A stretch of DNA of 64,000 nt from Porphyra umbilicalis (GCA_002049455.2 KV918804.1:1-64000), one strand, 5' to 3'; positions 18,746-31,252 are shown, numbered from the stretch's first letter. Notes: generated by a model from the sequence alone, not told the origin. Numbers and translations: made by a program.

Positions 18746-21700
18746 GGTCATGGGACCAGCGCCAACGAGGAAGCGTTCCTCCTCGTCGTGACCGCTGCCG
18801 AAGATGCGGCATTAACCCACGCGCTCATACCCAGTTGCCCTCTCCCCAAAATCCACCCGATCCGGATTTGAGCCAACTTGAGGCGATCCGATGGCGGCGC
18901 CGTCCGAGTCCGACGGGCTCCGCATTGAGAAGCTAGACAAGGATTACGCCACCTGGGCGATTCTGTTCCAAGCATCCTTGGAGGACAAGGAGCTATGGAC
19001 CGCGATTGAGGACCCACAGCCGGACGAGATGACCGACCCTATCGGCGCGGCCACGTGGATGAAAAAGAACCGACGGGAATTTGGGCGGCTCAAGTTGAGC
19101 TTGGAGCCGCACCACCTGCAGACCATTCAGAACTGTATCACGGCGCGTGCCGCGTGGGACGCGCTTGAGGCGCTCTTTACCGCACAGACGAATTCACGGC
19201 GGCTGCAGCTAGGCAAGGAGCTGGCAGCGCTCGCGATCCGTGCCGGGGAGACCCTACTCGCCTACCAAGGTCGCGTAAAGAAGCTCCAAGCCGAGATGGT
19301 TGGGGCGGGGCACCCCATCGACGACAATACCGCCATCCTCCACTTCATGACGGGGCTAGGCGAGGCCTACTGGATGGAGCAGAAGATCCTCACCAGCCGG
19401 CAGACGGAGCTGGGGTGGGAGACGGTGATGCCGATGCTTTTCCCTGTGGAGAGCGCCATGTTGGAGAAGGCGGCGGTCCAAGAGCACAAGGAAGGGCCGG
19501 CCGCGGCCGCGTACGCCGCGCTCTTGTCGGCTCTCCCCCATGTCGCCGGTGCTGCGGGCGCCGCTGGTACGAGCACCGCTGCACCGCGCTTGTCCCGTGC
19601 GGAGTGTCGGAAGCGGGTCACCTGCTGGACATGCAACCAGCGCGGGCACTACCAGTCCGAGTGCCCACAGAACCCAAACCGCCCGTCGGGCAGCGGCTCC
19701 GGGCCGTCGGCCGCGTTCATGGCAGCGGTCAAGACGGTGACGCTCAACCCCGCTCCGGATGTCATCCATTACGAGGCCTCGACCTCGCACCGCGGCGCCG
19801 GTGTCGTCAAACCCACGGCGTCAGTGTCGGCAGTGGGTGTGCACCCCGGCGTCCTGGCGCCTGCCGAGTGGCTCATTGACTCTGGGGCGTCACACAACAT
19901 GCGCACCATGCGCTTGGGCATCCGTGACTACGTCTCGGCGCCGACGGACGTGACCATTGCCAATGGCAACACATTCCACTCGCCGGGGCGGGGCTCTGTC
20001 ACGCTGACCATCTCACTCGGCGGGTTTATCACCCTCGGCAACACGCTGTTCGTCCCCGGCATCACTTCTAACCTGCTCTCCGCGCGCGCGATGGCAAAGA
20101 CGGGCAAGGTGACCTTTGAGGGCGACGAAGTGACCGTGGAGCAGAATGGCATGGTAGTTGCGACCGGGCGCGTCAATAGCAATGACCAGTACACATTGGA
20201 CGGCGGCCGCACCGTGGACCTGTCGGGACCTTCGTCGGGTGCCGGCTCGGCAACGGCGGCAATCGCGTACGGCAAGGGTCAGACTGCCTTGAGGCAGCTG
20301 TGAAACCGACGCCTTGGTCACCTTGGCCACGCAAGCGTCCGGCAACTCGCCAAGCTGGTCACCGGCATGAACCTGGCGCTCGCCGACGACACGGGCACCG
20401 ATGGCGCACCCTGCGTGCGATGCTTCAAGGCGCGCATCACGCACACGCCGCACGGTACGGGCCGCGCGACCACCCAGGCGCTGGAGAAACTGCACGTCGA
20501 CTTGGCGGGGCCGTTCGATCGGTCCGTCGGGGGTGCCGTACACTTCATGTCGGCCCTCGACGACTGGTCCGAGATGGGCTTCGCCACGCCGCTCAAGACC
20601 AAGGCCGACGCCGGCGCTGCGCTTCGAGACTGGATCACCCACCTGGAACGCCAGACGGGGAAGACAGTCAAGGGTATCCGGTGCGACGGCGCGGGGGAGC
20701 TCATCAAGAGCACCGAGATGATCGCCTACTTCCATAAGACTGGAATCCGCGTCGAACCAACCGCCCCGTACTCGCCGCAGATGAACGGGAAGGCCGACCG
20801 CCTCAACCATACCATCCTGGAATGAGTTCGCGCCGTGCTGTTTGACTCTGGCCTCGACAAGGCGTTGTGGGCGGAAAACCTGATGGCAATTTATTTTCTA
20901 CGCAACCGCTTCCCCACAGCGGATGGAGTCTCCTCCCCGTTCGAACGCTTTTATGGGCGCCAGCCCGGCTTCTCCAACCTGCGCGCGCTCGGCGGCGTGG
21001 CTTACGCCATGGTGCCCCCGCGTTCTTCCGGAAAGTTGGATCCGAAAACGCTGCTCGGTCGCGTCGTGAGGTACGGCGCCGGGGGCCATGCTCTACGTAT
21101 CCAATCCTCCCTGACCGGTAAGATTCTCACCCGCCGCGACGTCGTCGTCGACGAGACAGAGTCCATCGCGTGCGAGCGCCCCAGTGCGCTGCCCGTCAAC
21201 ATCTACCTTTCGGACGGCTGGTCGAGCGCAGATTCCTGCCCCGATGGCAGCGACAGTGGCGACGGGGGCGATGCGGCCGCGCTGATCACTGGCTCATCCG
21301 ACGGCGTAGATGCGGGAGTTGGCACTGGAGGTACCGACAGTGCCGGCGCAACGAGCGACGGCGATGACACCCTGCGCGTTGGCAACACGCCAACGGGGAC
21401 GCCCCGCACGTCCAACGGCGCCATCTGGGGCGTTCGCACCCGGGAGACCGACGGCGCCGCGACGACGGGCGACGAGGGCGCCCATGGGGATGGTGGCCAC
21501 ACGCAGGCGACCGCCCCCACACGCGGTTCCATGCCAGCTGACGCTGCCGTGCCCCCTGTCCCGGCGCTGACTACCGTGTCCGCCGCAATCCCGACTCTCG
21601 TCGCTCCCCCCGGCACCGATCCGCCCGGGCACGGATACTCTCTCCGCTCGCGCTCTGGCCCTTTTCCGCCGGGTCCATCGTCCCAAGTCGCAGCTGCGCC

Positions 21701-23459
21701 GGCAGCCCCCAAGCCCATGTCGATCGCCGAGGCCGTCGCCTGCCCCGAGTGGGACGCCGCTCCGCCGAAGACGCGAACTGCGGCACTGTCCCGCCCAGAC
21801 GCACACCTGTGGCAGGCGGCGATGGACACAGAGATGGATGGGCTGCACAAGGCCAACACGTGGGAGCTGGTCACACTTCCGCTTGGCGCCAAGTTGATGG
21901 GCGGTCGTTGGGTCTTTGCATACAAGTGGGACGCCAACGGCACCGTCACGCGGTACAAGGCCCGCTTCGTGGCGCAGGGCTACACGCAAAGGGCAGGCAT
22001 AGACTACACCGACGTGTGGGCGCCGTGCCCGGCACGCGCCCCGGTACGCGCCGTATTGGCCAAGATCGCGGCCCTCGATTAAGAGATGCACGTCGTCGAC
22101 ATCAAGAATGCCTACCTCAACGCGCCCATGGATGTGCCGGTGTGCGTCCGGCAGCCTGAGGGGTATGAAGTCGGCGGAGACGGTGTCGGAGCGCTACTCC
22201 GGTACGCCTTGAACGGATGCAAGCAGGCGGGGCGGCTGTGGGGGAAGTACGCCCACGGTACGCTGACCGGCCTCGGCGCCGTCCGCTCCCAGGCCGACCC
22301 CACACTCTACATCTGGATGCAGACGGCTGGACCCACAGTGATCCTCGTGCACGTCGATGACATGTCCATCGCGTCTTCATTGCTGGCGGACGTACAGCAC
22401 GCCAAGGAGGCCATCCTGTCCGCGTACGGGGGGCGCGACCTGGGCGCGGCAACAACCTTCCTTGGCTACAAAATCTACCGCGATCGTGCGGCGGGGACCC
22501 TCACGCTGAGCTGCCCCGGCCTGACGACGGCGCTGCTCAAGGAGTTCTCCATGACGGACGCCAAGCCCACTAAGGTTCCGGTGCCAGTCGGCACCTCCCT
22601 CACGCGGACGGGGACGAACCTGCTCCTCGACGGCGGGCGCTACGCAGAGATGGTTGGCAGCCTCCTCTACTTGTCCACTTCCACCAGACCGGACATTTCC
22701 TTTGCCGCCGGGCTGCTTGCCCGCTTCATGACCCAGCCAGAGGAGGGGCACTGGCACTTGGCCAAGCACGTGCTTCGGCACCTGGTGGGCACAGCTACCT
22801 TTGGCCTGCGGTACGGCACCCAGGAGGGCCTCGCCGGCGCTGTCGACGCGGACCACGGCGGCTGCCTCACCACACGTCGATCAACGACCGGGTGGGTGTT
22901 CACTCTGCACGGGGCGGCCATCTCCTGGGGGAGCAAGCGGCAGCCAACGGTATCATAGTCGACATCCGAATTCGAGTACATCGCCGCGGCAGCTGTCACC
23001 CGCGAGGCGTTGTGGCTGCGGAAGCTGATGGCCGACCTGGGCGAGCCGACCGACGTGGTACACGTGGCTGAGGACAACCAGGCATGCCTCGCGCTGATTG
23101 CCAGCCCCGAGTTGACCGGTCAAGCCAAACATATCGACATGGCGCACCATCTCGTACGCGAGCGGGTGGCGATGGGGGAGGTCGATTTCCATTTTACCCC
23201 CGGCCGCGAGCTGGTGGCGAACGGGCTCACCAAGCGCCTGCCGGGGCCCACCTTCACCGACTTCCGCAAGCGGCTGGGGTTGGTGGGGCAGGTGACGACG
23301 GGTACGGTGCGGCGCACCACCGAGTAACCATCGGGCAACGACGCCGCGGTCGGGGTGTACGCGCCACCATCTGGCGGCGGCTTGAGGGAGGCCGGGCGCA
23401 CGGCAGCCGCAGCTGTACAGCAGCGGGACGGCTGCGGGTTGGACGCGGGTGCGGGGGAG

Positions 23460-23725
23460 TGTTGGCGGCGGCCAAACACCCGTGCCCAACGGTCGGCGGA
23501 TTGACCACCGTATCCGAGCCGCAGGTGAGATTGGACGGCCGAAATTGTATCGGGCGAGGGATTTGTGAGGGCGCAGGAATTGTGACGTGAGTGTCAGTAG
23601 TGGTGTGCGTGATTGGTGATGGGAGATTCCGCTGGACGCCCCGCGGGGGTGCCCAACAGCGATATGGGGTGGCGACGAGCCGCCCCAGCCACAGCCCGGA
23701 AAAAGGACCAACGCGTTTGGCGACA
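23460..23725 (+). repeat. 3' LTR of the second copia-type element
   Basis: Partner of 18480-18745, same length (266 bp), followed by CTCAC. Confidence 0.93.
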
Positions 23726-23730
23726 CTCAC

Positions 23731-26400
23731 TGGACTTCAAGGGTAGGTGCAGCAATAAACATTCGAATGGCTCCCAGGAAAGTCAGCGAGGAACGAAGTC
23801 GCACCCCGACAATCCCAGCTGAGGTAGGACCACCCCACGTGGACCACCCCACGCGCATCCCCACCATCCCAGCTCGGGTGGTCCGGCTGTGGCGTCGTTC
23901 CTCGGTCTGTTCACGGCATGACGGCAGTCTTGCCATGAACAGTGTGTATTCATGAGGGCGACCCCAGTGAGCACTGTTGTCGCTCAGTTGTCGCGTGTCG
24001 TCTCCTGTTGAGCTTCTCAAGCAGCACTAGACGACATCTCCACGAGAGAGAAATCCAGGCGCAGCCCAAAACAAACGAGAAACACTGGACGACATGAGTT
24101 ATGGACCACGCTGCTGTTTTTCAAAAAGGACACATCAGAGCCGCGGAAGTCGTCAGAACCACTTTGCACACTCTGGCTCACCACTCCGTCTGTGTCTGCG
24201 GAAGTCGAGGGGGAGCTTCCATTAAGGTTCTCCGCATGATCCACACCTCCCCCCCCGTACTTGTTGCCGGGGGTAAAGAAGGATGTAGGACCTGAACGTG
24301 GCTGCGATTTGAAGGTTGGACCATAGGAGGGCCGACCAACTTGACCTAACAGGGGGGTGGGGGGAAGGGTGAGCGCCCCTTTTCTCCCAAGAAATTTCCA
24401 TGTCCCAAGCGCATGATCCCTCCCCTCCCCTCACTTCCCCACTCCCCTCCCATCAGCATCCACTGTTCAGCGGCATCACTCGCTGGCATATATCCCAACT
24501 TCACTGGCATACGCTTTTTTGCGCCCCACTCCAGCAAGCCCGCCGTCTCTGAGACGAAGAACAGCACTTTCAAGGGAACGGTGCTCATGCGCCTGCGTGC
24601 TTCAGTATTGACGAGGCGTGAGCAAATCGTGATTCGCCGGCCCCGACCATGTTTGGATCACAGACGATTCTAGGGGGTCGGTCAACCCTCCCAGAGAGGC
24701 CATCGAGTAGGGTAAAAAGTTGGGGGGTCGTATCTCGAAAAAAGCGACCCACGATGACACGTGGGCTACAAGAGATCGTGGGTGGGGCTACAAGAGATCG
24801 TGGGGGCTCTCTGGGGGAGTGTGGCGGGGGGGGGGGGAATTCGAGGGATTTAGGGGGTGCTGGGGGGGTGCTGGGGGGGGGTTGGGGGGGGGTTGGAGGC
24901 CGGGTTGGGGGGGGTTTAGTGGGGGGTCGGGGGGAGCTGAGCGGCGTGCTCGGGGGGCTCGGGGGCGCAGGTTGGCATTGTGGGCGGGTCGTCAATTTCG
25001 ACGCACACTGGCCTGACACGTGCAGAGGAGCTGACGTGGCCGATACTATCGCCCCACCAGTGCTGTGTCAGTGCCGCACCGCACCCCACTCTTCGGCTAC
25101 CGCGGCCGTCCCTGCCCTTCTCCCCAATGACAGCCCGTCACCACTACAAGTGTTTCTCGTTTTGTGTGTTTTCCTGCCTGGCCGCCCACCCGGCCGCTGC
25201 CGACGTGTCATCTTCCAAGGAGGTCCTGCTGGACAAGAAGAGACGCGCGAAGATAGAATTCCCGTATTGTCACCAGCTGGTCAGAAAGAACAGAGTACAA
25301 TATGGGAGACCGGCCGCCGGCCGCAGTGCTGTTTCCAACAAAAAGCAATGGGAATCGCTTTAGGCAGGAACAGAAGGCACATTCGGTATCCACAAGATGG
25401 GGCAGTGCCAGAAAAACGCACGTGATCCATTGGACTGGCCAGTGTTGGCACTGCTTCGACGTACAATCGGGACACTCCAGCAATGAGCTCCTAGTTTATT
25501 CTCGCTGGCACGCGCACAGCGGTGGTCCGGCCCACCGGAGCATTCCACAGCAGGTGGCCAAATACATCCCCCATGGCTGGCTACCGCCGCAACGGCGGGC
25601 GCGACAACGGTGACCTCATGCTACTTCCACTCACGTGTGTACCCCACCTAGGTCCTTCCCCCATTGTGCGAACGTATGAGCTATCACTTGCTCGTATACG
25701 AGAATCGGGAGGGGGGAGCTGTGAGACCATGGCGGCGTGCGGGCAGTGACCCTCGTCTCGGATTGACGGGGCCCATGGGAAGATCCTGCGCCAGAGGTTG
25801 TAGCTAATCGGCCGAAAAGCGACTATCAACAGACAATCAGATACTGTCCAGATGACAGCTTTCACTGGACGTATGTTACTGAAGTCTCGTGGCACGGTCA
25901 CTGCCTTGGGAGCCGTGTCGGTCAGGCGTCAAGCGTTCTGAGGCCTCTCAATGGTAGTTGCATGCAAAGAGCTGCGGTTGTGTCGTGCTGTACTCAGGCT
26001 GCACATCGTCTCGACGTTGAATAGAAAACTTTTGACCACTGCACCTGATTAGAGTATTCTACAAGATTCACTCAGACCAACTTCGCTTCAAGCTCACATC
26101 GGTCGCGGGGCACGCGTGAAGGGCAGCAGGTAGGGTATCGTATGAGCATGAAGGAGCCCTTGTGGTACTATTCTGAGCACACCCACGTGACCAGGGATTG
26201 TCCTCCATCCTACTTGAGCTCTTTGGTTGAGTGTGACGTGGTGTTCTTTTTGGGCCGGACGTCTGCTAAAACGCGGAGGATGCCATGAACATGCCGAGTG
26301 GGCAAGGGCAACACGTCTTGGAACAGTAGGGTGTCAAAAACAAAAGTCGTGCGGCCCTTGACTTCATCATTTCCTCTGGGTGAAGTGACGTCCCTGATCA
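23731..26400. other. Gene-poor stretch with a G-rich tract
   Basis: Moderate GC, with short open frames on both strands and no family match. A weak inverted repeat (GCGAGGAACGA with its complement TCGTTCCTCGG) lies at about 23788-23915. The stretch 24826-24966 is strongly G-rich on the + strand, with many GGG runs, and could form G-quadruplexes; read on the - strand it gives only a Pro-rich frame. I assign no gene here. Confidence 0.4.
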
Positions 26401-26959
26401 CGCCTCTACAGTCAGAATGGATTGAAACTCACACCAAAATGCTGTTTTGCGCCGATATGTATCCAGCAACCGTGCTTTTCCGCATGCGAGCATTGCGTGA
26501 GAACCGCTGCCGCGGCGTGGCTGCGGTGCCCGCTGCTGGTGCCATCACAGCCGCCCATTGTCCTGCCGGCAACTACGGCCGACGTCGGTGCGGCGTCGGC
26601 GGCGCGGGAACATGCGCCTCTGCACGCGGCGTCGGTGGCTGCGATGCAGCGAGCGGTCCGGCCGCCACCGCTGCTGTCAGCACCACGGCACCGGTGGGGG
26701 CGGATGCGTGGGACGCGTCAGGGCAAGTAACTTTCCCTGCCGCCCCCTCACCGGCCCCAGCACTGCGCGGGAACACAGCACCTCAGCGGGGGCTTCGCGG
26801 AGCGGCGGCGACCGCCCCTGGGTCACCCCGCCCGGCTTCCGCCTGCTGGGCGGCCACCCCAAGAAGTGGGCAAGGCAAGTTTATTCCGTGCTTGGTACCA
26901 CGGTGGGGGTGGCGGCGGTGCAGCAATCCCCGTAGACTGCGCCGCCGCCACTGCCGCCG

Positions 26960-27857
26960 ATGGTGACGAGGCTTATCCTCACCCGTTTACAGACACGGAA
27001 AAAGCCGCCGCTGCTGCACCAGCGCCCGCGAGCTCCAGCACGGAGGCTCCGGCGGCTTTGCGGTCCCCGGCTTCGGTGGAGGCGTGTATCGCCGCGGCGC
27101 CCGCAACGGGGGCGACGATCATGCTTCCACCCGCTGGGGCCACCAGCGGGCGCGGTGCTAGCGACGCTGTGCCGTCCAGCCACGTCACTGCCTGCCGGTT
27201 ATCTCCCCTCTGCGGCACGGCGCAGCGCGCGGCGCGGTGGTCGGTGGCTGGGGAGGTAGCGGCAGCGGCCGCCGCGATCTCCGCCGCCGCCGACGGCGAC
27301 CGCGTGGCGGCCCTTGCTGGTGGGGGGGGGGGTACCGCGGCGTGGCACACTCCATTCCGCCACCGCGGCGCCGCGCACCACTGCCCGCGGCGCCCTGTGC
27401 CGGTGGCCATCAGGTGCTGGCGGGGGGAGTGCCGACGCTACGTCTCTCCCCCCCGCCGCGACCGACGGCGCGGCCCCCCCCGGCACCGCCCCGCGTGACG
27501 CGGCTTGGCAGCCGGGTTGCGGCGGTGGTGGCGGCGGCGGCGGCGGAGGCGCTCCCCGCCCGCTTGGCTGTCGACACGGCCGCCGACGGCGCCACGTCCC
27601 CGTGCCTTTCGGCCGCGGCGCGCGCAGCCGCGCCCACCACGACGGCCGCCTGGGCTGCCGGCGGGGCGGCGCCAGCGGCGCGGTCGCTCATGGGCATGCC
27701 GGCAGCGGTAGACCGGCAGCCGGCACCCCGTATAGGCGCCGCCGTTCGCTGCCCCCCGCCCCGCCACATGGCATGTGTGACCGTTTTATCGCGTGAATGC
27801 GAGGTCCCCCCGAGCAATGAGGAGTCTACAATGGCTTCAAATCGGGTGATAATTTGA
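26960..27857 (+). CDS. Uncertain Ala-rich hypothetical protein
   Basis: GC composition jumps to gene-like values between about 26.5 and 27.8 kb. A + strand frame from about 26,940 to 27,320 reads as Ala-rich sequence (EAYPHPFTDTEKAAAAAP, then ATGATIMLPPAGATSG, then AAAAAISAAADGDRVAALAG). A second + frame from about 27,500 reads LGSRVAAVVAAAAAEALPAR on to a stop at 27857. The frame would have to change at the G9-10 run near 27323-27332, as in other genes of this window. The - strand is also open over much of this stretch, so strand and exons are unsure. I recognise no domain. Confidence 0.22.
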
Positions 27858-28735
27858 ACATGAGCAGCGCGAGGCGCGGAAAGTGGCCCCATCGCAATGG
27901 CGTCAGGAGGGGGATTTGGATCTAAATCGTTTCCAACTCTACCCCCTCTCAGGCGTTGGAAACGGCCCCCACGATCGATTCTAGAGGTTTAATCTCTAGA
28001 ATAGAACGTGGGTCCGTTTCTCTTGAAATCCTACACGAAAATTGGGGACGCGCGAAAAAAAAGGGGACGCGGCTCAATTGCTTCTCGACCACTAGAATTT
28101 TAGCACGTCACAGCTGGGCTTTTCGGGTCCTGATGTAATGCTCAGACCCAGAAGAGCCGGCTTAAGTAGGCGTGACAGGAGAGCCGGCGGCGCACGGTGG
28201 AAGCGAAGTATGGTACTACTTTTCAAGTTGGAGCGGCGACCTTCAAAGTACAAAAGAACTCGTCGCCGACCATGCGTGCATAAATGGCGGTGGCTCTGAG
28301 TAAGTGTGCGTGATAGAAGAAATGTCGCGATCTGGTTGGTGATCGTATGGCCCCAAGTCGGTTCAGTCGCGAGTAATTTGAGCGGCCCCTTCCATTGGGG
28401 CGGTCGTTTTTCCCGTGAGGGTGGGCCAGAGGCCGCCGCTGAGAGGCGGGACGTCCCCAAACGGCGCCTTTCGAGACCCCACCCCACGCCATCCGTTGTC
28501 CCAGCGCGCACGCTCCGTTTCGCCGGCGGCCACCGCGGCGGCGCCGTCGTCAGCAGCGCGCACGCCGCCGCGTCGGCCTCATCCGCCGCGACTGTCGGCG
28601 GCGGCTGTGGCCCCGCCGCCTGTCCTGGGCGTGCTTCTTCCCCCCCCCGACAGGCGCTCACCGCCTGCACTCTTCCCTCTCTCTGTGGCACCCTCCGTCC
28701 GTGCCCCTCCCGCTACTCGCCAGGCGCGGGTGAGG

Positions 28736-30037
28736 ATGGACGCGTCGGGCCCGAGCGTGGCGCCCGCCTTTGTGCCCACCGCTTGGCCCGCCGTCACTGC
28801 CCATCCACCCCCGTCGCCGTCGGTGGCCACGTCGGCGACCGCAGCAGCATGTGGCGGCTCCTTCGTCGGCTCCCAGAGCGGCCGCCGCGTCGCCGTGGCG
28901 GCCCGCCGCGGGCGGCGCGCGGCGCACGCGGGCGCACTCCCCCCCCGTCTGCCCACTGGCGGCCGCGGTTTGGCGCGGCGGGGGCACCCCCTTCGCATGG
29001 CCGCCTCGGCCGAGGCGTCGTCTGCCGATGATGCGGCGGGGACGGCCGCCGGCGTGGCCGGGGAGGCGGTCGCCGCCGCCGCCGGCGCCGCCGCCGAAGC
29101 CGCGGATGACACGTCGACGCTGCGGCGCAAGCTGTCTGCGTCGCTCAAGCTCCAAATCCGCATTGCGATGGGCTTCCTCCTCGGCGGCGCGGCGATTACG
29201 TGGATCTTTTCGGGCACCGCCGCGTTTGCCGCCCTCATGATGCTCGTCACGCTGCTCGGGCAGCTCGAGTACTACCGGATGGCCATCCGCAAGGGCCACA
29301 CCCCCGCGCAGCGGATGGGGCTGCTGACGACGGTCGCGACGATGGTGTCGTCCCTCTTCTCCCCGTCCTTGGCCGACGCGGTGTTCCCCGTCGGGGGCAC
29401 CCTCATCCTCGTGTACCTGCTGTTTCGGAAGCGGCGTGTGGCGACCATTGCCGACATCTCGACGACGTTTATGGGGCTCTTTTACGCTGGCTACCTGCCG
29501 TCCTTTTGGGTGCGGCTCCACGGGTGGGAGCCGGTCGGCGGCTCCCACGCCGCCCGCGTCCTCGCCGCCGCCATTTCCACCGTGTGGCCGGCGGCGGTGT
29601 TGCCCTTTCGGCCCCTCTTGACGACCGGCGCGCTCGTCGTGTTTTGGACGTGGCTCGCCAACGCGAGCGCCGACATCGGCGCCTTTTTTGTCGGCCGCAC
29701 TTTTGGAAAAACGCCCATCTCGTCCCTGTCGCCCAAAAAGACGGCCGAGGGGGCGGTGGCGGGCTTTTTGTGTTCCGCGAGCGTCAGCCTCCTCGGCGCC
29801 TACTTGCTGCGGTGGCCCTTGTGGCAGGTGACGGGGGCTATTTATGGAATTGGCGTGGGGGTGGTCGGCCTCCTCGGCGACCTGACCGCCTCCATGTTCA
29901 AGCGCGACGCGGGGGTCAAGGACTCGGGCCGGCTCTTTCCGGGGCACGGCGGCATCCTCGACCGGACGGACTCGTACGTGTTGAGTGCGCCGCTAGTCTA
30001 CTACTTTGTAACGGCGGTACTGCCGCTGTTGATGTAG
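28736..30037 (+). CDS. CDP-diacylglycerol synthase (phosphatidate cytidylyltransferase), probably plastid type
   Basis: The enzyme makes CDP-diacylglycerol from CTP and phosphatidate for phosphatidylglycerol synthesis. The ATG at 28736 gives 433 aa and a Ser/Ala/Arg-rich leader of about 130 residues (MDASGPSVAPAFVPTAWP), which looks like a plastid transit peptide. The same frame is open further upstream, but only as low-complexity sequence. Several hydrophobic segments follow (IAMGFLLGGAAITWIFSG, TLILVYLLF, ALVVFWTWLANASADIGAFF). The family signature lies at about residues 385-411: SMFKRDAGVKDSG, then GHGGILDRTDS. The GRTFGK and SPKKTAEG segments are also typical of this family. Single exon, with no frame problem. 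In plants and algae the bacterial-type enzyme of this form acts in the plastid; location here is inferred from the leader. Confidence 0.92.
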   Translation: MDASGPSVAPAFVPTAWPAVTAHPPPSPSVATSATAAACGGSFVGSQSGRRVAVAARRGRRAAHAGALPPRLPTGGRGLARRGHPLRMAASAEASSADDAAGTAAGVAGEAVAAAAGAAAEAADDTSTLRRKLSASLKLQIRIAMGFLLGGAAITWIFSGTAAFAALMMLVTLLGQLEYYRMAIRKGHTPAQRMGLLTTVATMVSSLFSPSLADAVFPVGGTLILVYLLFRKRRVATIADISTTFMGLFYAGYLPSFWVRLHGWEPVGGSHAARVLAAAISTVWPAAVLPFRPLLTTGALVVFWTWLANASADIGAFFVGRTFGKTPISSLSPKKTAEGAVAGFLCSASVSLLGAYLLRWPLWQVTGAIYGIGVGVVGLLGDLTASMFKRDAGVKDSGRLFPGHGGILDRTDSYVLSAPLVYYFVTAVLPLLM

Positions 30038-30579
30038 GCGCGGGGGCGGTGATGACGTGGGGGGGCGGGGGGGGGGTGGGGTAGGCGGCTTTGAGCCATG
30101 GCGGCAGCAGCAGGCAGTCTACTGGTGCGGGGCAACTCTAGGGCGACATGCAACAGAGCAGGCGGGAGCGATACGAAGAAAACAAAGACGATAACGACAC
30201 CCGCGGATCAGCGGTTGGAAGAATGAACAGGCGGCGCCAGCTATGCAGGGCAAGCCCACTCGGCCGCGACCCCTCGCCCCACCCGTCTACACAACACGGG
30301 CGGCAAGTGGCGGACACGTGCCCTCTCTCAAGGCGCCTGTCGTGAGCCGTCCCCACCCCCACCGCGCGAGCAATTGCCCGGCCAACGGCAGCGGGGTAAC
30401 CCCCAATACTCATCGGCCCACGGCGATGACCCGCACAGTGGCATGCCACACGCTCTGGCCTCTCGCCAGCGCCACCAGTCGCAGCGAGGACCACAGGGTC
30501 GGCAACAACATCCGCCAAGGCGCACCGCGCACCGCCCCAGGCGCTGCCCGGGTTTCAAGCAGCGGCGCAGCCGCGGCAC
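30038..30579. other. Intergenic, 3' flanks of two converging genes
   Basis: Holds the 3' end of the CDP-DAG synthase gene and, on the other strand, the 3' end of the small COA3-like gene. Nothing else is recognised. Confidence 0.5.
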
Positions 30580-31252
30580 TCACTTGGCGTCGCGGTCACT
30601 GTCAGCCTTGCGCTCTGGCTCCGCAGCGGCAGCGTCCAGCGCGGGAGCAGCGTCCGACGGCGGCAACGGCGCCTGTGTTGCAACAAAAAGCCAAACGCAC
30701 ACGAGACCAAGACGTAGTAATGAGCCATAAACCATGCTACGGACCACGCGAGGAGCTACCAGCGTCAGCAAATGCAGGCGGAGAAACGTCAAAAACGTTC
30801 ATAACGAAAAGCGGGAAAAAGGCAGCAGCATCATGCAAAAAGAACGCGGAAAAGAGCGGGGACGTACCATGTCATCGAGCGTGCCCGGCGCCATGGTCTT
30901 CATCTGCGGAAATGAAACAGCGGGGGTGACAGGGACGGCAGCAAACACAGAAAGAAAGTCCAGCATGTCTGGTGCAAAAGCAAGCAGAGAGAAACGAAGA
31001 GAGTCAGCAAGGCCCCACCTGAACAACCGGGAGAGGATGCAGATCCGTGAAAATTTGCGTACTGCCAACAGCAGCCTGTCCAAGGCACACCTCACCCCAT
31101 GAATCGAGAGCATCCCCCCCCCGCCCCCGAGCCGTGCAGCAGCCCGCGAGGCCGCAACGCACCTGTCGGAGCGTGTAGAAGTAGATGCCAGCAGCGCCGG
31201 CAAGTAAGCTCAGACCAACTGGGCCATTGCGGTGGCTCATGCTCCAGCCCAT
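30580..31252 (-). CDS. Small three-exon gene, COA3-like mitochondrial cytochrome c oxidase assembly factor
   Basis: I built this 72-aa protein from splice signals on the - strand. Exon 1 is 31252-31163, exon 2 is 30903-30868 and exon 3 is 30672-30580. Introns of 259 and 195 bp have GTGCGT...GCAG and GTACGT...ACAG borders, all in phase 0. The protein starts MGWSMSHRNG, has one membrane segment (VGLSLLAGAAGIYFYTLRQ), then MKTMAPGTLDDM, and ends in an Ala/Pro/charged tail (EPERKADSDRDAK). The 'RN..VGL.L.A...GIY.YT' pattern followed by a short acidic stretch is that of COA3/CCDC56, a single-pass inner-membrane factor that binds newly made COX1. The family call is moderate because the match is short. 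An extra 5' exon is possible, because COA3 proteins usually have a longer N terminus. Confidence 0.55.

Larger units (their letters stand above)
18480..23725 (+). mobile_element. Broken Ty1/copia-type LTR retrotransposon with 5-bp target duplication
   Basis: Bounded by 266-bp LTRs (18480-18745 and 23460-23725) and flanked by the target duplication CTCAC (18475-18479 and 23726-23730). The LTRs begin TGTTG and end CGACA and differ at about 5 positions (about 2 %), so the insertion is fairly young. The parts run in copia order: a gag/UBN2-like region from about 18.9 kb, a CCHC knuckle near 19.6 kb (CWTCNQRGHYQSEC), a protease near 19.87 kb (LIDSGAS), an integrase about 20.3-21.1 kb, reverse transcriptase about 21.8-22.6 kb, and a copia-type RNase H to about 23.3 kb. 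The element is broken, with about four interruptions. It landed 55 bp beyond the end of the inverted-repeat element. Confidence 0.92.

Noticed and set aside
24585-25019. Pro-rich 144-aa protein on the - strand
   Set aside because: It is the reverse reading of a G-tract cluster and lacks an ATG start.
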